Numbered from the stretch's first letter, positions 1 to 8,762 are shown. The stretch: 64,000 bases of DNA from Acidisarcina polymorpha (GCF_003330725.1 NZ_CP030840.1:4092001-4156000), one strand, 5' to 3'. Numbers and translations are program-made. The notes: generated by a model not told the origin, from the letters alone.

Positions 1-114
1 TTCCACAATGGCGACATGACCAATCAGCGGTATCTTTACAAGGCCGCTTACAACACCAATCTCCCCGACAGCATGTTCGATGTCGATGCCACGGCGGCAA
101 AGATCAAGAAATAA
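1..114 (+). CDS. C-terminal end of an unidentified protein (partial)
   Basis: The window opens inside an open frame of 37 codons ending in TAA at 112-114. The visible tail contains NLPDSMFDVDATAAKIKK. This resembles the last strand of an outer-membrane lipoprotein-sorting (LolA-like) or similar periplasmic protein, but the piece is too short to assign. It precedes the lipid A operon in the same direction. The family suggestion is inference only. Confidence 0.5.
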   Translation, partial: FHNGDMTNQRYLYKAAYNTNLPDSMFDVDATAAKIKK

Positions 115-188
115 CTTTGACCCGCCGCTCCGCCATGAACTTCGCTCCTTTCCGGAGTGGCCTCTCTCGGTAGCCCCCGGCTTCCCGT

Positions 189-194
189 TATAAT
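189..194 (+). promoter_or_regulatory. TATAAT -10 box upstream of fabZ
   Basis: A perfect TATAAT lies 13 nt before the ATG at 208. No good -35 is visible 16-18 nt upstream (ctcggt). Initiation about 7 nt downstream would give a 5' leader of only about six nucleotides. That argues against the earlier in-frame GTG at 157 and ATG at 193 and fits the lack of a Shine-Dalgarno sequence. Confidence 0.4.
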
Positions 195-207
195 GCAGCT
201 TGCAACT

Positions 208-744
208 ATGGATGCTGAAAACCCCACTCCGCAGTCGAAGCAGGTGCTGGACATCGCCCAAATCATGGCGATCCTGCCGCACCGTTATCCTTTTCTGCTG
301 ATCGACCGCGTCGTTGAAATTACACGCATGAAGCGTATCGTGGCGATCAAGAATGTCACGATCAACGAGCCGTTCTTTGCCGGCCATTTTCCTGAATATC
401 CGATCATGCCCGGCGTTCTCGTCGTCGAAGCGATCGCTCAGGCGGGGGGAGCCCTGCTGCTGACCGAGATTCCCGATCGGGAGAAGAAGGTCATGCTCTT
501 TACCGGCATCGAACGCGCCAAATTCCGCCGCCCCGTGGTTCCCGGCGATCAACTGCGGATCGTAGTTGAAGTGTTGAACTGGCGAGTGCGCGCGGTCAAG
601 ATGGAGGGCAAAGCTTACGTCGACGGAAAATTAGCCTGTGAAGCCGTCATCATGTGCGCCGTTGTCCCTCGCGTCGCCGAGGCCACTCAGACCGCCGAGC
701 CTGAGCCGGAAGCGCGGGTTCTGGAGGCGGTAGTTACTGAGTGA
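208..744 (+). CDS. fabZ: 3-hydroxyacyl-[ACP] dehydratase FabZ
   Basis: Cytosolic hot-dog-fold dehydratase that removes water from 3-hydroxyacyl-ACP in fatty acid elongation. From the ATG at 208 the protein has 178 residues. It shows the [11 protein letters not shown] motif from residue 25 and the catalytic segment [12 protein letters not shown] with His60, followed by Glu74 in VVEAIAQ. About 30 residues after the conserved core form a Glu/Ala/Pro-rich tail, so it is longer than the usual 140-150 residues. The frame is open to a GTG at 157, but a TATAAT at 189-194 makes the ATG at 208 the better start. The stop overlaps the lpxA start by 4 bp (GTGA), so the two are probably translationally coupled. 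Next to lpxA it balances 3-hydroxyacyl chains between phospholipid and lipid A synthesis. Confidence 0.95.
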   Translation: MDAENPTPQSKQVLDIAQIMAILPHRYPFLLIDRVVEITRMKRIVAIKNVTINEPFFAGHFPEYPIMPGVLVVEAIAQAGGALLLTEIPDREKKVMLFTGIERAKFRRPVVPGDQLRIVVEVLNWRVRAVKMEGKAYVDGKLACEAVIMCAVVPRVAEATQTAEPEPEARVLEAVVTE

Positions 745-1517
745 GCATTCACCCGACAGCGATCGTTGCGTCGAGCGCCATCATTCCCCAATCCTGCAGC
801 ATCGGGCCTTACTCCGTCGTCGGTCCCGACGTGGTTCTTGGAGAAGACTGTGAGTTGGTCTCACACGTCATCCTTGATGGCCATTTGCAGGTCGGGGCTC
901 GCAACCGGATCTTTCCCTTTGCCAGCGTCGGCGTCGCTCCCCAGGATCTCAAGTACAAGAACGAACCAACCCGCGCCGAGATCGGCGAAGATACCGTCAT
1001 TCGCGAGAGTGTCACCATTTCCCGGGGGACCGTCGGCGGCGGGGGCATTACCCGGGTCGGCAGCAATTGTCTCATCATGGCCTACGTGCACATCGGCCAC
1101 GATAGCCAGATTGGATGCCACTGCATCCTGGCGAACGCGGCGACCCTGGCTGGCCACGTCGTGGTGGAAGATTACGCCACCGTCGGCGCGCTCTGCCCAG
1201 TTCATCAATACTGCAGAATCGGAAAATACTCCTTCGTCGGCGGCGGGACCACGATTACGCAGGATGTGCTGCCGTTTTCCCTCACTTCGGCGAAACGCGA
1301 AACCCACGCCTTCGGACTGAACAAAATTGGCCTCGAGCGTCGGGGCTTCACCCGTGAGCAGCTGCGCGCGCTGCAGCACGCCTATCGCCTCTTGCTGGCG
1401 GCCAAATTGAACACCAGCCAGGCCGTGGAACGCCTGAAATCGGAAGGCTTCCCCAGCGAAGAAGTCGCCTATCTGGTCAAATTCGTCGAACAATCGCATC
1501 GCGGTGTTCTCAAGTAG
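741..1517 (+). CDS. lpxA: acyl-ACP--UDP-N-acetylglucosamine O-acyltransferase LpxA
   Basis: First committed enzyme of lipid A synthesis, moving a 3-hydroxyacyl chain from ACP to UDP-GlcNAc. It has 258 residues, the usual length for the family. The hexapeptide-repeat left-handed beta-helix occupies roughly residues 1-185. MAYVHIGHD with His120 corresponds to the catalytic histidine of the E. coli enzyme, and CPVHQYCRIG marks the last coils. The helical C-terminal acyl-binding region follows (LRALQHAYRLL). The start is GTG, overlapping the fabZ stop. Six bases separate its stop from lpxI. The gene order fabZ-lpxA-lpxI supports a lipid A operon and a Gram-negative envelope. Confidence 0.95.
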   Translation: MSIHPTAIVASSAIIPQSCSIGPYSVVGPDVVLGEDCELVSHVILDGHLQVGARNRIFPFASVGVAPQDLKYKNEPTRAEIGEDTVIRESVTISRGTVGGGGITRVGSNCLIMAYVHIGHDSQIGCHCILANAATLAGHVVVEDYATVGALCPVHQYCRIGKYSFVGGGTTITQDVLPFSLTSAKRETHAFGLNKIGLERRGFTREQLRALQHAYRLLLAAKLNTSQAVERLKSEGFPSEEVAYLVKFVEQSHRGVLK

Positions 1518-1522
1518 CCGCC

Positions 1523-2413
1523 ATGCAGTTCGATCAGCCCAACAAATTGGATCCACGAAAAAAGCTCGGCCTGATCGCCGGCAATGGCCGCTTTCCCTTT
1601 CTGCTGCTCGACGCGGCCCGCGCCCACGGCGAGGAGATCGTGGTTGCTGCGCTCAAAGAGGAGACCGATACGGAAATGGATGCTCGCGCGGCGGCGGATC
1701 CGGGAATCCGCGTCCACTGGCTCTCGCTCGGCGAACTCTCGCGCCTTATCGAGACCTTCCAGGCCGAGGGAGTGACCCGCGCCATCATGGCCGGCCAGGT
1801 CAAGCACAAACAGATCTTCTCGAGCATCCGGCCCGACTGGAGACTCGCCAAGCTGCTGCTGTCTCTGCGAACGCGAAACACCAATATGTTATTGGGAGCA
1901 GTCGCTAAGGTCCTCGGCGATGAAGGCATTGAACTTATCTCGTCGACGTCGTATCTCGAGCCGATGTTGGCGAAGCCGGGAACTCTCACCGTGCGCGCGC
2001 CCAATGAGCAAGAGCAGCTCGATATCGTCTATGGCCGCGAGATCGCCCGCATGATTGCCGCTCACGACATCGGGCAAACCGTCGTCATTGCTGGCCAAGC
2101 CTGCGTAGCCGTCGAGGCCATGGAGGGCACCGATGCTGCCATTCTCCGCGCCGGCTTGATCATGAAATCGCTCGAAGCGGCAGCATCGACCTTGGATCGA
2201 AGCTTGACCGTCATCAAGGTAGCCAAGCCGAAGCAGGACCTTCGCTTCGACGTGCCGGTCATCGGGGTGGCGACGATCCATGCTATGAGGGAAGCGGGCG
2301 CCACCTGTCTCGCCTTAGATGCCGGTCGAACATTGATTTTTGATGAAATTGGACTTTGCAGGCTGGCCAACGAGTCCAATATTGCGGTAGTCGCGTCATT
2401 GTACCCAGCGTAA
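1523..2413 (+). CDS. lpxI: UDP-2,3-diacylglucosamine pyrophosphatase LpxI
   Basis: Hydrolyses UDP-2,3-diacylglucosamine to lipid X and UMP, the fourth step of lipid A synthesis. LpxI replaces the unrelated LpxH in many non-gamma/beta Gram-negatives. The 296-residue protein has the family's N-terminal domain (LGLIAGNGRFPFLLLDAA) and the later C-terminal catalytic domain with VRAPNEQEQLDI, VEAMEGTDAAI and VIKVAKPKQDLRFDVPVIG, all typical of the former DUF1009 family. The gene starts 5 bp after lpxA in the same direction. No lpxB is in the window. Confidence 0.93.
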   Translation: MQFDQPNKLDPRKKLGLIAGNGRFPFLLLDAARAHGEEIVVAALKEETDTEMDARAAADPGIRVHWLSLGELSRLIETFQAEGVTRAIMAGQVKHKQIFSSIRPDWRLAKLLLSLRTRNTNMLLGAVAKVLGDEGIELISSTSYLEPMLAKPGTLTVRAPNEQEQLDIVYGREIARMIAAHDIGQTVVIAGQACVAVEAMEGTDAAILRAGLIMKSLEAAASTLDRSLTVIKVAKPKQDLRFDVPVIGVATIHAMREAGATCLALDAGRTLIFDEIGLCRLANESNIAVVASLYPA

Positions 2414-2486
2414 AGTCGATTGAGGCGTAAAGTCGATTCAGAAGACCGCCAGGTGGCGCAAGATCGTTGTACGGGAGAACCATACG

Positions 2487-3047
2487 ATGTCCAAAACAAG
2501 CTTGTTCGTTGTAACTCTGATCGTTGCCGTAGTGGGTGTCGCAGCGTTCGCTGCCCGCAGCAGCTTTGCCGACGACAGCAGCATGCCGCAGGTTGGCCAA
2601 TCGGCGCCTACCTTTACTCTGCCGTCGCAGGATGGTACCCAGATCTCTCTCGATAGCTTTAAAGGTAAATGGGTCGTGCTTTACTTCTACCCCAAGGACA
2701 TGACCACCGGCTGCACCATCGAGGCTCACAATTTCCAGCGCGACCAGGATAAGTTCACCAAGGAAAATGCAGTGATTCTCGGTGTGAGCGTCGATTCGAC
2801 CGACAGCCACAAGCAGTTCTGCACCAAGGAAAATCTGACCTTCCGCCTGCTCGCCGATCCCGATAAGAAGGTAGTCAAAGCCTACGGCTCCCTGGGGAGC
2901 TTCGGGCCGATGGTCATCGCCAAGCGGAACACCTTCCTCATCGACCCCAGCGGTAAGATCGTTAAGGTCTGGACAGGCGTCGATCCCTCCAAGCACAGCG
3001 AGGAAGTTCTCGCCGAGCTCGCGACCGTAGAACAGAAGGGCATGTAG
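2487..3047 (+). CDS. exported PrxQ/BCP-type peroxiredoxin
   Basis: Thiol peroxidase that reduces hydrogen and organic peroxides using thioredoxin-like donors. The 186-residue protein starts with a hydrophobic signal or anchor segment (residues 5-23) ending near SSFADD, so it probably works in the periplasm. The AhpC/TSA fold has FYPKDMTTGCT with peroxidatic Cys76. The alpha-type resolving cysteine five residues later is replaced by His81. A second cysteine, Cys112 (HKQFCTKENL), lies 36 residues after Cys76. That is the spacing of beta-type PrxQ such as the Xanthomonas enzyme, so Cys76-Cys112 is the likely disulfide pair. The gene is 9 bp upstream of the DinB-like gene, suggesting co-transcription. 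Confidence 0.9.
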   Translation: MSKTSLFVVTLIVAVVGVAAFAARSSFADDSSMPQVGQSAPTFTLPSQDGTQISLDSFKGKWVVLYFYPKDMTTGCTIEAHNFQRDQDKFTKENAVILGVSVDSTDSHKQFCTKENLTFRLLADPDKKVVKAYGSLGSFGPMVIAKRNTFLIDPSGKIVKVWTGVDPSKHSEEVLAELATVEQKGM

Positions 3048-3055
3048 TCTTTCCT

Positions 3056-3499
3056 GTGAGTGAACTAGTCGCCGCGTTCTCCAAGGGCTGCGCAGAGATT
3101 CGCGCAGCCCTCGTCGCCTTCCCTCCCCATCGGGCCAATACTGCCTACCGCCCCGGGAGCTGGACCCGCAAACAAGTCCTTGGCCATATGCTCGATTCCG
3201 CTTCGAACAACCACCAGCGCTTCGTCCGCGCAGCTCTCGACGGGTACTACTCCGGCCCTGGCTATGAGCAGGACCGTTGGGTCCTCCTCCACGGCTATGC
3301 CGAGCTCCCTTGGGAACTACTCCTGGCACGTTGGCTGTCCGCGCATCTTATGCTCGAGCAGGTCGTCCAACATATCCCCGAATCGCGCCTCCAGGCCGCG
3401 TGTGTCGTGGACAATGCCGCGCCCGTCACCCTGCAATTCCTGATCGAGGACTACATCGCCCACCAGCGTCATCATCTGGCGCAGATCATCCTCCAATGA
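3056..3499 (+). CDS. DinB-like four-helix metal-binding protein
   Basis: A 147-residue protein of the DinB/YfiT-like putative metalloenzyme superfamily, a four-helix bundle that usually binds a divalent metal with three histidines. Visible features are WTRKQVLGHMLDSASNNHQR (residues 37-56, first conserved His at 45) and the C-terminal IEDYIAHQRHHLAQI, which supplies the HxxxH-type pair. Family members include bacillithiol or mycothiol transferases and many of unknown role, so the substrate is not known. The start is GTG, 8 bp after the peroxiredoxin stop. No strong ribosome binding site is visible, consistent with coupling to the upstream gene. Confidence 0.75.
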   Translation: MSELVAAFSKGCAEIRAALVAFPPHRANTAYRPGSWTRKQVLGHMLDSASNNHQRFVRAALDGYYSGPGYEQDRWVLLHGYAELPWELLLARWLSAHLMLEQVVQHIPESRLQAACVVDNAAPVTLQFLIEDYIAHQRHHLAQIILQ

Positions 3500-3725
3500 T
3501 TTAATTCCGGAGACCTCCTACTCGAGGGGCTAGCCCCAAGCCTCCGCTTACCGAAGTTCATTCCCAAAGAAGCGGTTCCCGAGTAAGCTGCCTAGAACAG
3601 TCTCGCCATGGAAACCCGCAGCAAGCGGCGTTATGCATGGCCTTTTTCTAAGAAAAAGCCACTTTGCTCGATCTTCGAGACTCCATAACAGAAGGCATAC
3701 TCTCTGGCAGAGGAAGGGAATCGAT

Positions 3726-5945
3726 ATGACCAGCCGCAATCGTAAAATCTTGATAGTCGCAGCTTCGGTGATCGTCCTCGTCGTGGTGGTGATTACCTGC
3801 ATTCCGCTGTTCCTGAATGCGGACAACTTTCGCGCTCGGATCGAGACCACACTCTCGAATTCGCTTGGCCGGAAAGTCACGCTCGGGAAGCTCAGCTTAT
3901 CGGTATGGTCCGGCAGCCTGGTCGCCGACAATGCCTCCGTCGCCGATGATCCCTCCTTCAGCACCCAGCCCTTCCTGCAGGCGGCTTCAGTAAAAATCAG
4001 TGTGGAATTGCTGCCGCTGATCTTGAGCCGTCAACTGCATATCTCCGGATTTACCCTCGATTCTCCAAAAATCCAACTGCTTCGCACCGGCACCGGCACC
4101 TGGAACTACTCGAGCATCGGCAACTCTCAGACCAAAGCCCCCAGTAAACAGCAGGACACGGCTGACGTCTTTGGCGGCCTCACCGTCGGCTACGTCGACG
4201 TGAACAACGGCCAACTGACCGTGGGCAGCGTCCCTGCGGCCGGAACCCCCACTCTGCCCACGCGCGTCTACGACAAGCTCGACCTCGATGTAAAGAAATT
4301 CTCGTTCGATAAGCAGTTTCCCTATAGCGCATCAGCAAGCCTGCCCCATGGCGGGAGCGTCACGATTCTCGGAAACGCCGGTCCGGTCAATCAGAAAGAC
4401 GCATCCCTGACTCCGTTCTCTGCGCGTCTCGTCCTGAAAAACCTAGATCCGCTCGCCGCTGGCTTTGTCGATGCGGCTGAGGGCATCTCCGGCACCGTCG
4501 ACTCGATCACGGCCGATGCGCTTTGGAATGGCCGCCTCTTGCATATCACTCAGCTGGCCATCGATTCTCCCCGCCTCACGCTCGCCAGCACCAACCAGCC
4601 TCCCAAGCCCGCCCCCGCCAATGGTCAGGCCGGCAACACCATGTTGAATAACTTTGCGCTCGACAAACTCGAGGTGAAGAACGGGACTATCACCATGACC
4701 TCGGCGGGCAAAGCCGGGCCGCCTGCCGTCTACCAGCAATTGAACGCCAACCTCACCAATTTCTCCTCTACCACCTCCGCTCCTTTCACCCTTAGCGCAG
4801 TGGTTCCTTCCGGAGGAAGCGTCAACGCCAGCGGCCACGCCGGTCCTCTGAGTCCGCAAGCCTCCTCCTCGACCCCCTTCGACGCACAGATGGCGCTCAA
4901 ACACATCGACCTGGCAACCAGCGGGCTGCTCGCGGCCGATGCAGGAATTGGCGGGATCGCCAACCTCGATGCCAAAGCCAACTCGAACGGTCAAGTCCTC
5001 AATGCTACGGGAACCGCGCATGTCGACGGCATCCGGCTGGCCAAGAATGGTTCGCCCTCCTCGATGCCCGTCGATGCCAGCTTTGCGGTTAGCGAAAATA
5101 TCTCGACGCTCGCCGGGAGCGTGCAAAATACGACCGTCGCGATAGGAAAGGCGCCCATCGCCATCTCCGGTACGTACCAGACCACCGGACCGGCCACCAC
5201 GCTCAACCTGAAAGTGAACAGCAACGCAGTCTCAATCGACGAATTGCAGGCTTTTCTTCCCGCTCTCGGCGTTCACCTGCCGCCTGGCTCCAGGCTTCAG
5301 GGCGGGACCCTGACTACCTCGCTTGCCATCACCGGATCGAGCGCGAGCCCGGTCATTAGCGGCCCGGTGGCCCTCGAGAATACGCAGCTCAGCGGCTTCG
5401 ATCTTGGCTCCAAACTGTCGACAATCACCGCCCTCACCGGCGGATCCCATACCGGGTCCGCAACCGCCATCCGTTCCCTCAAGATGAACGTCCGGGTAGA
5501 TGGAGGCGACGTTCGAACCGACAATGTAGCCCTCGTCATGCCGGCGCTCGGCTCAGCGACCGGCAACGGGACCGTCAGTGCGGCGGGCGCGCTGAACTAC
5601 CAGATGCTCTTGAAGCTGACGGCCTTAGGTGGCGGCGGCACCACTACCTCGGCAAACTCCTCCGCCGGGGGCATTGCTGGCCAGCTAATGGGCATGATCC
5701 CTGGCCAGGGATCTGGTGGAGGATTGGGAGGCATCGCCGGCGGCGCTCTCAAGAACGGAATCCCTGTCGCCATCGGGGGAACGACCAGCAATCCAACGTT
5801 CACCCCCGATATGCGTGGCCTGGCCACAGCTGGCGGCATCAACGCTGCCCAGGGCCTGCTTCATGGCAAACAGTCCCAAACGCCTGCTCAAACCAATCCG
5901 CTCGGCAATGCCCTCGGCGGACTGCTCAACCATCAGAAGAACTAG
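3726..5945 (+). CDS. AsmA-family envelope protein
   Basis: Large inner-membrane-anchored periplasmic protein of the AsmA/YhdP superfamily. These proteins are linked to outer-membrane assembly and phospholipid transport across the periplasm. From the ATG at 3726 it has 739 residues. A single transmembrane helix spans residues 8-30, followed by the AsmA N-terminal signature (FRARIETTLSNSLGRKVTLG). A long repetitive beta-rich body with several internally similar segments (VKNGTITMTSAGKAGPPAVY-like) follows. The C-terminus is Gly/Ala-rich, ending in an AsmA-type domain around residues 500-650. The start was chosen because GAGGAAGGGA lies just upstream; the frame stays open to 3633 without a ribosome binding site. 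Substrate is unknown. Confidence 0.85.
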   Translation: MTSRNRKILIVAASVIVLVVVVITCIPLFLNADNFRARIETTLSNSLGRKVTLGKLSLSVWSGSLVADNASVADDPSFSTQPFLQAASVKISVELLPLILSRQLHISGFTLDSPKIQLLRTGTGTWNYSSIGNSQTKAPSKQQDTADVFGGLTVGYVDVNNGQLTVGSVPAAGTPTLPTRVYDKLDLDVKKFSFDKQFPYSASASLPHGGSVTILGNAGPVNQKDASLTPFSARLVLKNLDPLAAGFVDAAEGISGTVDSITADALWNGRLLHITQLAIDSPRLTLASTNQPPKPAPANGQAGNTMLNNFALDKLEVKNGTITMTSAGKAGPPAVYQQLNANLTNFSSTTSAPFTLSAVVPSGGSVNASGHAGPLSPQASSSTPFDAQMALKHIDLATSGLLAADAGIGGIANLDAKANSNGQVLNATGTAHVDGIRLAKNGSPSSMPVDASFAVSENISTLAGSVQNTTVAIGKAPIAISGTYQTTGPATTLNLKVNSNAVSIDELQAFLPALGVHLPPGSRLQGGTLTTSLAITGSSASPVISGPVALENTQLSGFDLGSKLSTITALTGGSHTGSATAIRSLKMNVRVDGGDVRTDNVALVMPALGSATGNGTVSAAGALNYQMLLKLTALGGGGTTTSANSSAGGIAGQLMGMIPGQGSGGGLGGIAGGALKNGIPVAIGGTTSNPTFTPDMRGLATAGGINAAQGLLHGKQSQTPAQTNPLGNALGGLLNHQKN

Positions 5946-5969
5946 ACACGGCGTGAGGAGACGCGACCA

Positions 5970-6416
5970 ATGAAGTGGCTGATCAGCATCTTGGTGAAAG
6001 GGATCACGGGCATCCTGGTGATTGCCATGCTGGGTTTTCCGAGAAACGGCTTTACCGAAGACGACACATCTGTCAAATCGGAGACGTTGCTCAAGACGAC
6101 CACATCCTGGGATGGTGTTCCGTATGCTTCCTATCCGAAAGGCCAGCCGGAGCTTACGGTGTTGAAGATTACCATCCCAGCCCATACCGAGTTGCAGTGG
6201 CACCAACACCCGATGCCGAATGCAGGCTATGTTCTCTCCGGCGAGATCACTGTCGAGAAGAAGGACAACGGCGAGAAGCGACTGATCACCGCCGGGCAAG
6301 TGCTGCCCGAGATGGTCGATGCACTGCATCGAGGAATGACCGGCGACTCACCAGCAGTGCTGATTGTCTTCTATGCGGGAACGCCAGGAATGCCGCTGGT
6401 TGTGGCCGGCAAGTAG
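5970..6416 (+). CDS. membrane-anchored or exported cupin protein
   Basis: A 148-residue protein with an N-terminal hydrophobic segment (residues 5-24, signal or anchor) and one cupin domain. Cupin motif 1 is visible as IPAHTELQWHQHPMPNAGYVLSGEI, supplying two or three metal-ligand histidines. Motif 2 is weaker (MVDALHRGMTGDSPAVLIVFY, with a possible fourth ligand His). Cupins cover many reactions, so no activity can be named; a periplasmic small-molecule-binding or dioxygenase-like role is possible. A GGAG lies about 10 bp before the ATG. The gene follows the AsmA-family gene by 24 bp and ends before the bidirectional terminator at 6522-6553. Confidence 0.75.
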   Translation: MKWLISILVKGITGILVIAMLGFPRNGFTEDDTSVKSETLLKTTTSWDGVPYASYPKGQPELTVLKITIPAHTELQWHQHPMPNAGYVLSGEITVEKKDNGEKRLITAGQVLPEMVDALHRGMTGDSPAVLIVFYAGTPGMPLVVAGK

Positions 6417-6521
6417 GTTAGGGCAAGTGGGTTAGTTGGATAAGGAATAAGTCGATTTTGGTCCGGGATAGGTGCAAACCGAGCTGTTCTCTACCTGGCC
6501 AGATAATTCTAGTTGCAAAAG

Positions 6522-6553
6522 CAGATAGGACACCCATTTGGGTGCCCTATCTG
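6522..6553. terminator. bidirectional terminator between cupin and DUF2382 genes
   Basis: Fifteen-base arms (6522-6536 and 6539-6553) pair with a single mismatch around a two-base loop. On the minus strand the hairpin is followed by CTTTTGC. It lies between two convergent genes and can end both transcripts. Confidence 0.75.
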
Positions 6554-6570
6554 TTCTCGGAAGCCGCCCT

Positions 6571-7530
6571 TTACGCAGTGCGCTTGGTTACATCGGCGTC
6601 GCGGGTGGAATCCTCGACCACCAGTTCTTCGTGGCTGATGTTGTCGCCAACGCTGCTCACGTTTTGAACTGCGCGCTTGCCCACAGAGACCTCTTCGCGA
6701 ACCACTGTGTCCTTGCCGACCGAAGCAACCTCTTCGGACAGCGGAATGCGAATCTCAGTACCCTCGCCTACCCGGCCGGTCGCAGTATGAACATCGGTGG
6801 GCGCAGTCCGCTCAATGACGAGTTCCTCGCGGGTCACAGGTACTTCCACTGTTTGGGTCTCGGTGATGACCTCTTTGCGGATGCGAACTTCTCCGCGGCT
6901 CACGCGGTCCTTCTGGACCCGAAGAATTTCGCCCAATAATTGGATACGCTGCGGACCTTCCACGACGGAAGGGGTCGCCGGCTGGCTGTAATCGTAGGAA
7001 GAGGCTTCGTTGCCGAGGTCTCCGCCATTTTCAACGAGAATGCGCTCCGCATCTGCTTCGCGGCCGGGAGCGTTCACAGTCACGACCGAACCCTGCTCTC
7101 CGCTGCTGAAACGATGTCCAAAGTAGCGGGACCGCTCTTCCGGAACCGACAGCCCAGAGAGAGACTGATGAACGTCTTCACTCGAGTAAGCGCTTCGGTC
7201 GGTGTAGGGGTCAGCGCCGGTAATCTCGTGGCTGGCGAAGTCGCCGCGGGTGCGCTCGTCTGCATACGGCTCGACCGGCTCAGAGCTGAAAAAGTTACGC
7301 ACCTTGTCCCAGGCGCTCTCTTGGTTGCCAGCAGCATGAGCCGGCTTATTGGTCGAAGAGGCCGTTGTGCCTGCCGCTCCGGTGTCAGAAGGATTGCTGA
7401 CTCGAGTCGCGACACCAATTTGACTGCTGCTGAAACCGGCATCTCGCAGCTGACTTACCGCATTTTCAGCCGCGGATTCATTCGTAAAGTAAGCGACGAT
7501 GGTCGTCGATGATGCGGTGGTATTCGCCAT
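6571..7530 (-). CDS. DUF2382 stress-type protein with GSP17M-like N-terminal domain
   Basis: A soluble 319-residue protein with two recognisable parts. Residues about 8-45 (TIVAYFTNESAAENAVSQLR) resemble the general-stress-protein-17M-like fold. Residues about 195-315 are a DUF2382 domain, a charged repeat with RIRKEVITETQTVEVPVTRE and EELVIERTAP. A low-complexity Ser/Thr/Ala linker joins them. DUF2382 proteins (YsnF/AvaK-like) are common in soil and desiccation-tolerant bacteria and are usually tied to stress, but the molecular role is not known. The gene stands alone, divergent from rplA, and ends 18 bp from a strong terminator. Residues THEELV-like repeats near the end are shared between its own tandem motifs. 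Confidence 0.85.
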   Translation of the reverse strand: MANTTASSTTIVAYFTNESAAENAVSQLRDAGFSSSQIGVATRVSNPSDTGAAGTTASSTNKPAHAAGNQESAWDKVRNFFSSEPVEPYADERTRGDFASHEITGADPYTDRSAYSSEDVHQSLSGLSVPEERSRYFGHRFSSGEQGSVVTVNAPGREADAERILVENGGDLGNEASSYDYSQPATPSVVEGPQRIQLLGEILRVQKDRVSRGEVRIRKEVITETQTVEVPVTREELVIERTAPTDVHTATGRVGEGTEIRIPLSEEVASVGKDTVVREEVSVGKRAVQNVSSVGDNISHEELVVEDSTRDADVTKRTA

Positions 7531-7844
7531 GTGAAAAACTCCTGTAGTTCGTCAGTCGTGCTGGTGAACTGAACAAAGCTCCGCCCCTTCCCCATTTGAG
7601 GGCGACAAGCTTCAATGAAATTTAAGGATTGTTGATGAAGGGCGCTCTTTCCGCGAAAGAGTTCATGTGCTTGGTGACTTCATCCTCCCGCCGCCCTCGC
7701 AATTCAACACACACGATTGGTAGGTTTTATTGCGGGAAAGGTTGCACAACTTCGAATGTGGAAAACATGAATTCACCCGCATGAATTAACCTCCCCAATT
7801 AGCCAGATGATGGGTTCATCAACAAAGCGCTCGCGAAACCTCCC
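7531..7844. other. intergenic region upstream of the rplA promoter
   Basis: No coding sequence, tRNA or strong hairpin was seen. In most bacteria secE, nusG and rplK would lie just here, upstream of rplA; none is present, not even as a fragment that I can recognise. Confidence 0.6.
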
Positions 7845-7873
7845 TTGCTAAAGCGGGCGTTTTCCGGCATACT
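7845..7873 (+). promoter_or_regulatory. candidate promoter of the rplA-rplJL-rpoBC operon
   Basis: TTGCTA (7845-7850), a 17-bp spacer and CATACT (7868-7873) form a plausible sigma-70 promoter (4/6 match at the -10). Initiation near 7880 gives an 80-nt leader. It places rplA as the first gene of its transcript. Confidence 0.5.
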
Positions 7874-7879
7874 CATAAG

Positions 7880-7960
7880 AGTGTCTCAGCGCCAAGTTGA
7901 GACCAGTCGCACACCACGGCCGGATGGCTCTAGGTTCCTGGCGGTGGGAGACGAGGAAAA
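7880..7960 (+). promoter_or_regulatory. structured 5' leader of rplA, possible autoregulatory site
   Basis: GTCTCA (7883-7888) pairs with TGAGAC (7898-7903). The same GTCTC can instead pair with GAGAC at 7948-7952, next to the ribosome binding site GACGAGGA. Two exclusive foldings that differ in access to the start region would suit translational feedback by a ribosomal protein, as L1 does in other bacteria. I did not recognise a named Rfam leader. Confidence 0.35.
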
Positions 7961-8671
7961 ATGTCAACTAAAGTATCCAAGAATATAGCGAAGGCGCGCG
8001 CGCAGGTGGAGAAGCGTCCTTACTCCCTGGCCGACGCGGTGCCGCTCCTGCAAAAAGTTAAGTTTGTGAAATTCGACGAAACCGTCGACCTGACCCTCCG
8101 ACTCGGAGTCGATCCTAGGCATGCCGACCAGATGGTTCGCGGCACGGTCGTTCTACCCCATGGTCTGGGGAAGACCAAACGGGTGGCCGTCATCGCTTCA
8201 GGCGATCGTCTCAAGGAAGCGGAGACCGCAGGCGCTGATTTTGTTGGCGGGGAAGACATCGTCGAAAAGATCCAGAAAGAGGGTTGGACGGATTTTGACG
8301 CCCTCATCGCCACTCCCGACATGATGAAGTCCGTTGGACGCCTGGGTAAGGTGCTCGGTCCGCGCGGCTTGATGCCTAACCCGAAGACCGGTACGGTGAC
8401 CAACGATGTTGCCGCCGCCATTCGCGAGATCAAGGCCGGTAAGGTGGAGTTCCGCACCGATAAGACGGCGCTGGTTCATGTCCCGGTCGGCAAGCTCTCG
8501 TTCCCGGTGGAAAAGCTGATCGATAACGCGACCACGGTGATCTCGAGCGTGGTCCGCGCCAAGCCTTCGGCGGCAAAGGGTAAATACATCAAGGGAATCA
8601 CCATCAGTTCGACCATGGGCCCCGGTATCGCGCTTGATAGCGCGGTTGCCGACTCCGCGGCGAAAGCCTGA
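7961..8671 (+). CDS. rplA: 50S ribosomal protein L1
   Basis: Binds 23S rRNA at the L1 stalk, helps release of deacylated tRNA from the E site, and is a translational repressor of its own operon in many bacteria. The 236-residue protein shows the family core, including [17 protein letters not shown], the L1 signature [20 protein letters not shown] (residues about 126-145) and the C-terminal [18 protein letters not shown]. Length is standard. GACGAGGA precedes the ATG. The gene normally follows rplK; here it is first in the cluster, with its own candidate promoter at 7845-7873. Confidence 0.97.
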   Translation: MSTKVSKNIAKARAQVEKRPYSLADAVPLLQKVKFVKFDETVDLTLRLGVDPRHADQMVRGTVVLPHGLGKTKRVAVIASGDRLKEAETAGADFVGGEDIVEKIQKEGWTDFDALIATPDMMKSVGRLGKVLGPRGLMPNPKTGTVTNDVAAAIREIKAGKVEFRTDKTALVHVPVGKLSFPVEKLIDNATTVISSVVRAKPSAAKGKYIKGITISSTMGPGIALDSAVADSAAKA

Positions 8672-8762
8672 AGATAGCCCTCGCTTCTAGCGCTAGCCGC
8701 TAGCAAGCTCGCTGGGCAAGCGCACGACCAAGCCGCTATGCGGCAGACAGAATCGGATTTTT

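Noticed and set aside
2283-3329. 348-codon minus-strand frame opposite lpxI, the peroxiredoxin and the DinB-like gene
   Set aside because: It crosses three real genes and has composition typical of a shadow frame.
7880-7960. Assignment of the rplA leader to the L10-leader family
   Set aside because: It precedes rplA, not rplJ, and the conserved purine-rich motif was not found; kept only as an unnamed structured leader.
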